Positions 55,300 through 64,000 of a stretch of DNA of 64,000 nucleotides are shown here, piece after piece (within the stretch, counting starts at the first letter, position 1; each line of letters starts with the position of its first letter). The stretch is taken from positions 55,359,454-55,423,453 of the forward strand of contig OZ022502.1 in assembly GCA_963989385.1 (NCBI GenBank), written 5' to 3'. A program made the translations under genes and the position numbers. The notes below the pieces were generated by a model. It was not told where the DNA came from, did not search any database, and saw only the letters and a program-made list of their open reading frames with translations. The stretch comes from Ctena decussata (lineage: Eukaryota; Mollusca; Bivalvia; Lucinida; Lucinidae).

Positions 55300-56000
55300 G
55301 GACATTAAAACTTTGACCATACGCTGAGTTTATATATTCGAGGCTGACAAACTACTTGGGGGTCATCTCAAATTTAAAAGAATCCTAGTCACAATTGATG
55401 CATAATATAGCGGAAAGACAGATCAGCCTGCGCCTTCGGGCAAGCCTGTAATGAATGCCACGCCGGTGTATAGGGATGTCCAAGGTAGCCCTTAAATCAC
55501 AACGTGAGAAGAAATGGACGGATGGCTATGAAATTTGCCGATACTAATTGCCATCATGTGTTGCAGTTTTACGTCCTTTAGAACAGTATTTTCGTATCAG
55601 GACGATGGGACATTGACAGTGAAAGTCTGGGTGCAATGTAGCCCCATTTACAGTCGGAAAGATTTCGCTTCTCGCGCATCTCTAACCCGGGTCCGTTAGA
55701 TCGGCAGGCAAGCGCTGAACCTACTGATGTGGATCATCATACAGAGATATAATGATACATATGTCATTTGGGCGTATTGTTTGTGGGCTGTTAGATTTCC
55801 ATTCTATCGTCATAGCATATATTATGGTCCAGTCATGTCGTTTCGCTGCCTGTTATTATTGATTCAAGAGTATCAGGTACGGACTACGACTGAGGGAGTT
55901 TGTCAGTAAGTAAGAAACCTGTCGTCTTCAAACGCAAGCCAAGCGCTCTGGACAAACGATCCTTGTTATCTCATAAGTTTGTACTAGCATAGACTGGATG
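55300..56000. other. No feature recognised
   Basis: Non-repetitive sequence without a supported gene; ORFs here are short and show no family motif. Confidence 0.4.
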
Positions 56001-56245
56001 GTGGTGGTGGTTGGCGTTTGGGTTTTACGGCTCTTTTAGATAGTATTCCAGTCTCTTCGAGCTGCTTCCAGAGAGAGCAAGAAAGAAAAGGTATAGATAG
56101 GATAGATGAGACTAGAATAATCCAAACAAACCCCATCCCGCACCTGCTGCAGGCCGACCGGCCCTTGCCCTACTATTAGCCAAATTAGAAGAACGCCACG
56201 GCATTGAATGTTCAGCAGCACCATCGCCCAAACCGACCACACCTA
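56001..56245 (-). mobile_element. Diverged copy of the array's SINE-like repeat, reverse orientation
   Basis: Reads GTTTGGGTTTTACGGCTCTTT...CCAGAGAGAGCAAGAAAGAAAAGG...CAGGCCGACCGGCCCTTGCCCTA, the reverse complement pattern of the element at 22127-22368. It shows that this repeat exists outside the array. Confidence 0.6.
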
Positions 56246-56601
56246 AAATGAAATGGAAAAATCACGCAACACAAATCAGGGGCGACTAACTTAATTTGTC
56301 ATGGTTGAAATATAGGCTGACAGCCGATAATACCAACCAACAGTGGACCTATCCGGTACTGTGCAAAGTAACTGTACTAAGTCGACCGATAATTCGGTCG
56401 AAAGCTATACCAGTCACGGTAAATGATACTATTGTAAATGGGCGTCGACCGGGCTGGTATTGGTGTCGATTGTCCCAGTCGACAACCACTTTTGCATGTG
56501 CGGCAACTGATTGGCTAGGTCGAAAACCAGGTTGGGAAACTGGTATTACCCTCGAGATTAATTGATTTTCCTCATTTTTGTTTTCTTTTCTCTCGACCAC
56601 A

Positions 56602-56604
<3 letters not shown>

Positions 56605-56645
<41 letters not shown>
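56605..56645. repeat. (CT)n microsatellite
   Basis: About 20 uninterrupted CT dinucleotides. Confidence 0.95.
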
Positions 56646-56646
<1 letters not shown>

Positions 56647-56746
56647 CTATTCAACCATAACCCAACCTTCTATCCAACCATCCATTTATCCATCATTTTA
56701 TCTGTCTTTCCATTCCTCCTCCATGTTACCTACCTCCCTCATCTGG

Positions 56747-56842
56747 CCCAGCGGATACGTATCGTCAAAATGACGTCGTGATGACTTCGGTGCGACGTCA
56801 TTTCGTAGAACCGACGTCAATACGACGTCATGTACCTGCTGG
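56747..56842. mobile_element. Small palindromic MITE with GACGTC repeats (degraded arms)
   Basis: Arms CCCAGCGGATACG and CATGTACCTGCTGG enclose TGACGTCG/CGACGTCA motifs spaced 12-20 bases apart. A relative of 57263-57370. Confidence 0.6.
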
Positions 56843-56861
56843 TGTCTATCTGTCTATCAAG

Positions 56862-57090
56862 GAGCTCCGGTAGCTTAGTAGCTTAAGCAGTGGCCCGCTG
56901 ATCTAGCGATCCCGAGTTCGAGCCCCGCTGTTGGCGGGAATCTTTTCAATCGTAAACGGAGTTCCATGGACATAGCCTTTCATTATCATCCACCCATTGT
57001 CCTGATATGACTAAAATACTGTTAGAAAGGACGTAAAATCGCAATTCATCCATCCATCCAGCCACCCATCCATCCATCTACATGTATTTA
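56862..57090 (+). mobile_element. tRNA-derived SINE, second family, copy 1
   Basis: The head GGTAGCTTAGTAGCTTAAGC has an A-box-like part and CGAGTTCGAGCCCC a B box. The body contains CATTATCATCCACCCATTGT and CCTGATATGAC, and the tail is (CATC)n. It shares head, body and tail type with 58030-58200. Confidence 0.65.
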
Positions 57091-57106
57091 TTTATATATC
57101 TACCTA

Positions 57107-57126
57107 TTGATCGATCGATCGATCGG
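57107..57126. repeat. (GATC)n run
   Basis: Four to five GATC tetramers. Confidence 0.8.
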
Positions 57127-57262
57127 CCTAGACATCCATCCATCTGTGCAGAAGTGCAGGCTTATTATCGTCTTCGCTGTTCGCACGAGCTTTAAAACGT
57201 TTTCTCATAACATGTGCCAAGTATCAAGCTGTAGGCAAACCTGTCTTATGAATTGGTTCACT

Positions 57263-57370
57263 CCCAGCGGGCACATGACGTCAGAATTACGTCATGTTGA
57301 CGTCGATGTGACGTCACCATGTCGCATCGGCGTCAGTACGACGTCATTTCAACGTCATGTGCCTGCTGGG
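57263..57370. mobile_element. 108-bp palindromic MITE with GACGTC repeats
   Basis: The left arm CCCAGCGGGCACATGACGTC and the right arm read inward CCCAGCAGGCACATGACGTT differ at two sites in 20. The interior has (T)GACGTC-type motifs about every 10-15 bases. Degraded relatives are at 240, 486, 56747 and 58922. No coding sequence; superfamily not assignable. Confidence 0.75.
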
Positions 57371-57478
57371 TTGTCATGCTTTTTGTGACTTCCTGTTTTA
57401 TTCTCGGCAAAACGTTGCCCTTTCAAACTGAAACAATGCTTAGAGGAAAAAATTCGAACCTCCAGAGGTAGCTTTTTC

Positions 57479-57492
57479 CCCTTATGGTTTGA
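57479..57492. repeat. 14-bp target duplication, left (CCCTTATGGTTTGA)
   Basis: Repeated exactly at 57765-57778 beyond the SINE. Confidence 0.9.
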
Positions 57493-57764
57493 TTGATTGA
57501 TTTATTTATTGCTTAACGTCCACGGTAAACATCTATGGTCATGTCGGGACGGCCAGTTAACCTAACCACACTATTCCTGTGCAGGCTTAGACCTCCTAAG
57601 CGGTTAACCAGTACTAAGTGCACATACTTTCGCCAGTAACTGACAACTGCTCTTCTTAAACCAGCGGAAGGAGAAACGAAAGTATGTGGCCAGACCGGGT
57701 TTCGAACCCAGGACCTCTGACTTATGAGTCAGGTGCCCTACCGATTGCGCTACGCGGCCCGGCT
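57493..57764 (-). mobile_element. tRNA-derived SINE, same family as 51272-51542
   Basis: 272 bp, reverse orientation, about 90% identical by eye to the first copy. The tRNA-like arm here reads CTGACTCATAAGTCAG. The tail is (ATCA)n and the 14-bp duplication is exact. Confidence 0.9.
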
Positions 57765-58029
57765 CCCTTATGGTTTGACCCTTAAGTAAAAAGCAAGGCA
57801 AAAGATACAAATGGCAGACTTGCTTCCCCTGAAATTGTACCCGTGCATGCAGGCAGTCAGGTCAGAGTCTTTGCTGTTCGCACATTATGCTCGGATCTTC
57901 AGGAATCTTACAAGCACAAGTTGAAGTGTTGTTGTTGTATTTTTGTTGTTGGTGATGTTGTTTTTTTTTTTACCATTAGGCCGATCTGGGTCTTCTGTCT
58001 TTATTTAACCAGACTATTCGTACTGTATA

Positions 58030-58200
58030 AAAATGGAGCCTCAGTATGTTAAGCGCTGGCCTGCTGATCTAGCGGTCTGGGGTTCTAGCCCCACCGGAGG
58101 CGGAGATCATTTTAATCATAGACTGGCTACATCGCTTTCATTATCACCCACCCAGCGTCCTGATATGGACGTTAATTCGCAAGTCATCCATCCATTCATT
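58030..58200 (+). mobile_element. tRNA-derived SINE, second family, copy 2
   Basis: Reads GCTGGCCTGCTGATCTAGCG and GGGGTTCTAGCCCC (B-box region). The body has CATTATCACCCACCCAGCGT, and the end is CATCCATCCATTCATTC. Confidence 0.6.
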
Positions 58201-58239
58201 CTGTCTGAACATATTGGTGTCTTATAAATAATGCATAAG

Positions 58240-58450
58240 GCTACAGACAGACAGACAGACGGTCTGTCAGACAGAGACAGGCAGACGGCCTCTCAGGGTA
58301 GGTAGGGTAGGATAGGGTAGGGTAGGTAGGTAAGTAGGTAGGTGAACGGAGAGACAGACATACAGACATTCAGAGGGTAGGGACGTAGGCAGGTAAGAAT
58401 GTTAGGTAGGTAGGTGACTAGATGGATGGATGGATGGATGGATGGATGGA
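58240..58450. repeat. Microsatellite cluster: (ACAG)n, (GGTA)n, (GGAT)n
   Basis: GACAGACAGACAGAC at 58243, a GGTAGGGTAGG-type stretch at about 58288-58345, and (GGAT)n at about 58422-58450. Confidence 0.9.
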
Positions 58451-58921
58451 TCTTTTAGATGAACTGAGCGCTGATTCAAATTAGATGACTTAATTTTGTA
58501 CTAATATATGGCTGAACAATAAAATACCAAAAGAACAGGTTTATCTGTATTGCGAGAAGGACGTGTTTACTTTCGAGTTCGATCGTGTGTCTATAACGTG
58601 TACGATGAGCAGACACTGGATTCTAATGTCGGCAAAAGCGTAGCTACCTGTATGCAAATACGCAGATGCGTATTAAATTTTTGTCACACTGACAAAATAC
58701 CAACACGCTCAGTGTGATTTCCGCTAGTGCGCCCTTGCTCGGTACAAAAAACATGTATTTATGTATTTTGCCCTTGTTAAGACATGCACATAAGTGCAGT
58801 CTGATCACGATACTCGCTGTTCCTTATATATTGAACAGAGCTGTATGCATTTAGGATTTTTGGCTGGATAATCTACATGGCTGATTTGAGATGTAAGTGT
58901 TGGAAGCCTTTTCTGAAGGAA

Positions 58922-58982
58922 CCAAGCGGGCAAGTGTCGAATCAACGTCGATGCAATGTCGACATAACTACGACGTTTGAAC
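58922..58982. repeat. Half of a GACGTC-type MITE
   Basis: The arm CCAAGCGGGCAAGTGTCGAA is followed by CAACGTCGATGCAATGTCGAC. The right part may continue after 60280 (AACGTCGCATAAACGTCGAG), in which case the 1.22-kb TIR element landed inside it. Confidence 0.5.
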
Positions 58983-59029
58983 CGTTGTATAAACTCTGCA
59001 AACAAGGTTAAGGTACATGTAAAATGTTA

Positions 59030-60250
59030 TACCCCCATTCCACTGGATGACGCTTTGACTGCGCTCTTGACGATCATGGCGCTTCTCCAAAACTTTCGAA
59101 ATCGCAGCAGAAGCGTAGGTATTTGCAAAAACTTGGAACTTGTGCGCTTCCAGTACGCTGCCAGTACGCTTCTAATACGATCGCGCCACGCTAGTCACGA
59201 TGCTGCCGCGATTTAGCCGCGCTTCTGCCACGCTCAACGGACTTCGGGGGCGCTTCTAATACGCTGCTACTACGGCAAAGGATTTCAAGCTACGCTTGAG
59301 CTACGCTTATTACGATGCATTTGCGATCGTGCTACGACCTAAGCGCCGGAGCTGCGCTCATGCTGCGCTTGTGTTGCGCTTTGTAACCACTTCTATGTAA
59401 ATCGGCGGAGAATCGGGTCCATCAGAAGTTAGCCACCAGCCTGCAAACAATATTGATAATATAAAAATTCCAGTGGCTATGGCCCAGCTGGCATTCATGA
59501 ACTAGTGACTTCGAAGAACTCGTCTTGTTCTCCTTGCTGTTCAAGCTCAACTGGGGCCTCTGCTCGGCGTTCTAAAGGGCGCCTATCTGGTTCAGTTTAG
59601 AGAGCAAGAGCCTGCCCCCTTGTCAAAAGCAGAAGGCGAAATCCACACCCAGGCCTGGTCAGGAGACTATTTTTACGCAGCCTTTACCGCAGGAGAGGGT
59701 ATTCCAACTCCTGCTCCTGGCAGCCTGCATCTTGAATGAAACGAGTTATGAAACGTCGTGAAAACGCGGCGTTTTCATGCCCAGATCGCCATAAGAGCAG
59801 AGGAAACGTAGATAAAGCGCCAAGAGCGCAGCGGAAGCGTCGTGGTCGCGCTATTCATAAATAATAGAGTCGCAGCGGAAGCGGCAAGAGCGCAACGGGA
59901 GCGCAAAGAGCGTAGCAGAAGCGTAGCTAAGTCGCAGACGAATCTCACGGCGCTGTCGGTACGATCCCGCTGCGCTGGTGCTGCGTTGCTCCCGCTGCTG
60001 CTGCGTTCATGAATTTCGAGCTACGTTCTTACTACGCTTTCGTTGTGCTTTGAGTCCACGGCGCTTCCGCTACGTAAATTTTGAGCAGAGTCAAAACAAG
60101 CACCGTGACTTGGCGATCATGCCGCTTCTGATACGCTTTCACTGCGACCTCGAAGCTTCTCCTGCGCTGCTGCCGCTTCTGCTACGATTCATGGCGCTTT
60201 GTCCAAAATTTCGGAGCGCAGTGGAAGCGCCGTCCAGTGGAATGGGGGTA
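59030..60250. mobile_element. 1.22-kb non-autonomous DNA transposon with 3-bp TTA duplication
   Basis: Both ends begin TACCCCCATTCCACTGGA (18 bases identical when the right end is read inward), with looser similarity to about 37 bases. TTA flanks both sides (59027-59029, 60251-60253). Three-base TWA duplications are typical of PIF/Harbinger elements. The inside is GC-rich and built of many short GCGCTTC-YGCTACGCT motifs, in one direction on the left and as GAAGCGTAGCAGAAGCG on the other strand elsewhere. No transposase. Confidence 0.75.
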
Positions 60251-60253
60251 TTA

Positions 60254-60820
60254 GGAAACTGAAACTCACGCAGAAAACAAACAACGTCGCATAAACGTCG
60301 AGACAGATTTAGCGACTTCATTTCAAAACGAGTGCAGACTGTCTGGTATGCATTGCTACAAAGGAAGTCGTCGAATCAATGTCCTTGCAACGTCATCAAC
60401 GCAATGTCCATTCGCCATTTCAGTGTTTTGTCACTCTCAAGAATATACTAAGTATACTTTAACAAAGGGTGCGTTTGGGGCTCTGCCAATGCCAGCATAG
60501 ATATGTCAATGCCGTTCAGAGTTTCAACATTGGCACCACTGATTCTACCGTCGGTACCAAAGGTACCAATATTGCCGACCATTGGCTGCACACAACAAAG
60601 GGCGTGGGTAACATTACAAACGCCGGAAAATTGCGTCATTCAATATGGCGATTTAGTGAATCCATCATAAACGCTCGAGTTGTGACAGGAGAATAATTGT
60701 TCCCGACAGTGATGAAAGCAAATTAGAAAAACTAAAATTTTCTAATTACAGAGAAAAATGGCTCTGCAATAGTGTCAGTGGCGCCATTGGCTCTACCAAT
60801 AGTTGGCTGCCAAAGGTCAC
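60254..60820. other. No gene; ACGTC-type repeat debris
   Basis: Contains AACGTCGCATAAACGTCGAG near 60285 and AACGTCATCAACGCAATGTC near 60390, probably MITE remains. The rest is unassigned, with a loose CCAATG / CATTGG alternation. Confidence 0.4.
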
Positions 60821-60823
60821 CTG

Positions 60824-60901
60824 TTCAGGGTTTACGGTTACCAATGGCACCATTGGCAAATCGCCAATGACACCACTGGCAGAACCCTGAATGTACCCAA
60901 A
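60824..60901. repeat. 78-bp foldback element with TTCAGGGTT ends
   Basis: TTCAGGGTT at the left and AACCCTGAA at the right. The interior has CCAATGGCACCATTGGC and GCCAATGACACCACTGGC. Confidence 0.5.
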
Positions 60902-61915
60902 GTTCATCACTTAGCTTAACCAAGGATCAGACAACTTTAAAACAGCGTGTCGCTGGCGTATCAACTTTGATAAACTTCAAACGTTTTGTATAGCAAATTA
61001 TTTGCAGCGTGCACAGAACCTGTCAAATGCTATATTGCCACGGCGTTTTCAGCTGTTGGGAACGAGCCGTAATGCCGAATCAATTATGTGGACTAAATGC
61101 ACATGCCCTGGCCAGACTGCACATGTATACATGTACACCGGGAAAGGCTGGGGTAGTACATTTGCTTTTGTTAGCCCATTAAATTGTGGGTAATCTAAGC
61201 CCGCCCCAGCCCCCCCCCCTCCCAAGTCTCCCCAATCCCCTTTTTCTTTGAAATTTGGATGACTCCATTTCTGTGTTTTAGGGGTTTCTGGTGCATGTTT
61301 CCACTTTTATATTGTATTTTGTATAAATATTCCGTTCATCCGGATTATGCGGCGTCTGAACTGGGTCTACACTGTTCGCATATGTCGCCAAAACGGGTTA
61401 CCAGTCTAAAAAGAGTTAATAGGGAGGTTAAGATTTTTAACTTGTACGTGTACGTGTACGTCTAGCGATGATTTGTGTGCATACGTCATCAAAAATTGCA
61501 TACTCACTACCAGTTAGAAGTATATTCTAGACGTTGATTACTTCTAGGAGGCCTTTCACACGTAGCTTAATAAACGTGTACTTTGAATTCATTTTTCGGA
61601 TTGAATTCGTAAATGTACATTTTATTTTATGGTATCAAAGTAGAGAGCATATATCTGGGAAATGATTTAAAGCGTTCACTTGAAAATCAGTGATGCGTAA
61701 ATAAGATACACCAATGTTTACAGTGAGGGTGGTACATGCGAGGCATAGACCGTATTTGTTGTCGATATCTCCACAGTTGTAAAGATGCATTGATGAATGA
61801 TTTCGGGTTAAACGACCCTTTCAACAGTATTTTAATCATGTGGGGCTTATTAGGAAATATATGAGATATGGACGACGCTGAAATAAACAAGATGCAGAAA
61901 AGAAACGTGATTTTT
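60902..61915. other. No gene recognised
   Basis: A C-run of nine at about 61212-61220. Near 61419-61461 GGGAGGTTAAGATTTTTAAC precedes (GTACGT)n, an end motif seen again, inverted, at 63750-63795. No supported ORF. Confidence 0.4.
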
Positions 61916-61980
61916 ATTGAAATCGAACCCGCGACCTCGCGATCATGAGTCTAGAGCATCAACCCCTCAGCCAGCAGTTA
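61916..61980 (-). repeat. tRNA-like fragment (SINE head)
   Basis: On the minus strand it reads GCTGGCTGAGGGGTTGATGC (A box) and GGTCGCGGGTTCGATTTC (B box) with CTAGACTCATGATCG between. The stems are imperfect and there is no matched acceptor stem, so it is a retroposed or decayed tRNA-like sequence. Confidence 0.5.
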
Positions 61981-62221
61981 AAAAAATCATGTGGTCACAT
62001 GTCGGCATCATAAATGGGACTGAGCTGGGAAATGTGTGTATTTCAATTCTCGTAACGACGCCCCCTCCCCCACCCCCGCCACGCACCTCAGCGATACGAA
62101 ACCATGGCCGCAGTAACGGGGCGCCGTGCGTCCGTACATTTGAGTTGGGAAAGCTGGTCGGGATCATTTATGTCCCAATTATAATGGGAAAATCAGACTG
62201 TTAGATGGGTGGGTATGGGCT

Positions 62222-63020
62222 ACATTACCTATTCTATTCTATCCCTTTACCTTACTAGGTCGTTGGGGCACCACAAATGACTCTGAAATAATCCCTTTCC
62301 ACCTTGCCCTTTTTTTCAGCTGCCCTAGTTGAGCTGGTAAAATCCATCCCTGTCCACTCTTTAATGTTATATTCCCACCTCTTCTTCTGTCTACCTCTTT
62401 TTTTTCCTTTCACTGTGCCCTGTAGAATCATCTTTGCTAAACCAGAAGACCTTGAGATGTGGCCAAACCACCTTAGTTTCCGTTTCTTGACCAGCGTCAG
62501 GAGTTCATCATATTCTCTAATGGCAGCTTGGATCTTTCAGCGAACCTCCTCATTGGTTATATGGTCCTTGTACGTAATGTTCAGTAACCTTCGGTAGCAT
62601 CTCATCTCAAAGACCTGCGTTCTTTTCTCTAACTCTGCTGTCAAGGTCCACGATTCACGGGCATACAGAAATATGGAAATGACAAGGGAGCGCATAAGTT
62701 TCAGTTTTGACCAAAGAGAAATGCTGTTATATCTCCAGATTGGTTTCAGCTTGATAAGAGCTGAAGTGGCTTGTGCAATCCTTGAGAGAACCTCCTGTTT
62801 TGAGCCATCATCTGAGACAACTGCTCCAAGGTAGCTGAAGCTTGTTACGGTACCCAGCTTCTGCCCTTTTACCTTGATCTCCCTCTGGATGCCATCTGCG
62901 CTGTTTGTCATCAGTTTGGTCTTCTCATTACTGAGCTCCATCTTATATGTACCTTGTGCAAGTTTTGTCGAGATTTTCAACTAGGGCTTCTAGTTCTTGC
63001 TCTTCTTCAGCTACATTACC
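62222..63020 (-). pseudogene. RTE-like LINE, 5'-truncated 3' end of the reverse transcriptase ORF
   Basis: On the minus strand the reading runs from AEEEQELEALVENLDKTCTRY through SNEKTKLMTN, FSYLGAVVSDDGS, RIAQATSALIKLKPIW, KLKLMRSLVISIFLYA, ELEKRTQVFEMRCYRRLL and KRKLRWFGH to a C-terminal basic segment. This is the thumb and C-terminus common in RTE-type LINEs of invertebrates. A one-base shift separates TRYI from KMELSNEK. The ADD catalytic box lies upstream of the truncation and is missing. A short ATTCT-type tail at about 62229-62242 marks the 3' end, typical of RTE elements. Confidence 0.8.
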
Positions 63021-63146
63021 AATAAACGATAAAAAGCATAAAACACAGGGGATTCTGTTGCTCGTTTTAATTAATGAAAACTTTCGAACAAAAATCGGGG
63101 ACGGTGGAGAAGTGAGAATACGCAGTTGGTGAACTGACAATCATTA

Positions 63147-63364
63147 AAGGCTTTCCTTTACTGTAAAAAGTACAGGATAGTACCATAACTTTTTAAGATG
63201 GAAACTGACTGCACTGTGTAAAAAAGCTGTTTTTCGCGTTAGGTCGTATATTGATTATAAAGAAATTAAATGTGGATTTAGAGCAAGGTTTTTACATAAT
63301 GCAGTCGCGTTCCATATCAAAAACTTAAAGAAATATCCTGTACTTTTTATGGCGAAAGGCCTGG
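63147..63364. mobile_element. ~218-bp MITE with AAGTACAGGATA inverted ends
   Basis: The left AAGGCTTTCCTTTACTGTAA continues into AAAGTACAGGATA. The right end read inward is AGGCCTTTCGCCATAAAAAG then TACAGGATA. Arms are about 33 nt with a few mismatches. Target duplication not clear. Confidence 0.65.
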
Positions 63365-63721
63365 CAGCCAGATGCCAGGTTTTTCCCGTAAAACCTATGG
63401 GACTTTGTATCAGTGATACTAGTAGTGCAATTAGTAGAAAAATGTGGTGTTTATAGGATGGTCGCCGGGTGTGATATTGGTTGGCGGACCTGTATGCTTT
63501 CTTTGTGACGCCAAAAAAATAAGAACGTTAAGTTTCGATAAAAACCGACCGAAACCATTGGTACAGAGGAGATAGTTAACCCACAAAAGTACACACGGAC
63601 GAAAGGCCATGCAGATATATTTTTCTATAATTACTTCGACCATCTAAAATAATTCGCCGCATTTATTTTGGTTACACGTACACGTACAAGTTACATTTAT
63701 CTTAACCTTTAATAACTATAA

Positions 63722-63793
63722 TTAGAACTTGTACGTGTACGTGTAGCTACCAGTAGCCGTACGCGTACAAGTTCTAAATCTTAACCTCCCTAA
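63722..63793. repeat. Foldback element with GTACGTGTACG arms
   Basis: TTAGAACTTGTACGTGTACG and CGTACGCGTACAAGTTCTAA are near-perfect reverse complements. The right flank AAATCTTAACCTCCCTAATT matches, inverted, the sequence at 61414-61434, so several end fragments of one family lie here. Confidence 0.65.
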
Positions 63794-64000
63794 TTACTCT
63801 ACATATTATGACAACTTGTAATCATCCAAAATTTTGATTGATATTTAATATACTGGCAGGCCTTGAGCGGATCATAGATGTTCGTCTGTAAAATCAGCGT
63901 GCCACTGCGTCGACGTTTAACAGGATCTGCTGTACATATGCGACCAATGACGACTCAGACCTATCTGCGCGTCTGTGCAGTCAGCCTGATACGACTTCGA

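Noticed and set aside
56296..56600. Paired ORFs around 56296-56600 with CCR-like codons
   Set aside because: Overlapping ORFs on both strands arise from a locally stop-poor palindromic stretch (GTCGACCGATAATTCGGTCGA); no family resemblance.
56578..56781. 67-codon ORF with (SL)n
   Set aside because: It is a translation of the (CT)n microsatellite.
62060..62090. C-rich run as a G-quadruplex or i-motif
   Set aside because: The composition permits it, but nothing in the sequence context supports a function, and a similar C-run occurs at 61212 without conserved surroundings.

Overview
The window is eukaryotic, intron-rich and AT-rich, and almost every base that can be explained is repeat or coding exon. 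The 145-166 bp tandem-repeat Helitron-like elements, the tRNA-derived SINEs, an INT-before-RT Ty3/gypsy element and the sushi (CCP) exons together suggest a lophotrochozoan, most likely a bivalve mollusc. This is an inference from repeat style; no species marker is present. No bacterial genes, CRISPR arrays, rRNA genes or convincing functional tRNA genes were seen.

Layout. 1-1854 is a flank with MITE-like debris and a perfect 44-bp inverted repeat. From about 1855 to 50676 runs a tandem array of seven units with a net length of about 4.77 kb. Each unit carries two CCP exons on the + strand. Exon A (164 nt) is frameshifted in all seven copies. Exon B (180 nt, phase 1-1) is open in every copy, so B exons can be joined in frame. 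The intronic part of a unit is itself a stack of old mobile elements: a pogo-like MITE, a SINE-like repeat, a Helitron-like element with ~160-bp monomers, and a truncated LTR (about 1.1 kb). Units 2 and 6 carry deletions. Units 4 and 6 carry extra Helitron-like insertions. 50676-51660 is a diverged edge copy, and an eighth exon B at 55065-55244 sits in almost unrelated intron sequence.

Unit 1 is split by a nested insertion. An L1/Tx1-like LINE (3217-21669, + strand, 46-bp target duplication) interrupts the unit. A complete LTR retrotransposon (9103-19171, - strand, 5-bp target duplication, 2180-bp LTRs about 99.8% identical, one intact 1544-codon gag-pol ORF) interrupts the LINE inside its reverse transcriptase. 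The polyprotein has the order Gag-PR-INT-RT-RNaseH, the rare Gmr1-like arrangement of Ty3/gypsy elements, and its Gag includes a SCAN-like segment. The truncated LTR in each array unit belongs to the same LTR family in the opposite orientation.

51.7-64 kb is accessory sequence: SINEs with clear target duplications, several TIR/foldback elements (including a 1.22-kb element with 3-bp TTA flanks), microsatellites, a dead CCP fragment and a 5'-truncated RTE-like LINE. The only plausible host coding sequence I can support is the set of CCP B exons, presumably part of a multi-CCP secreted or membrane protein whose other exons lie outside the window.
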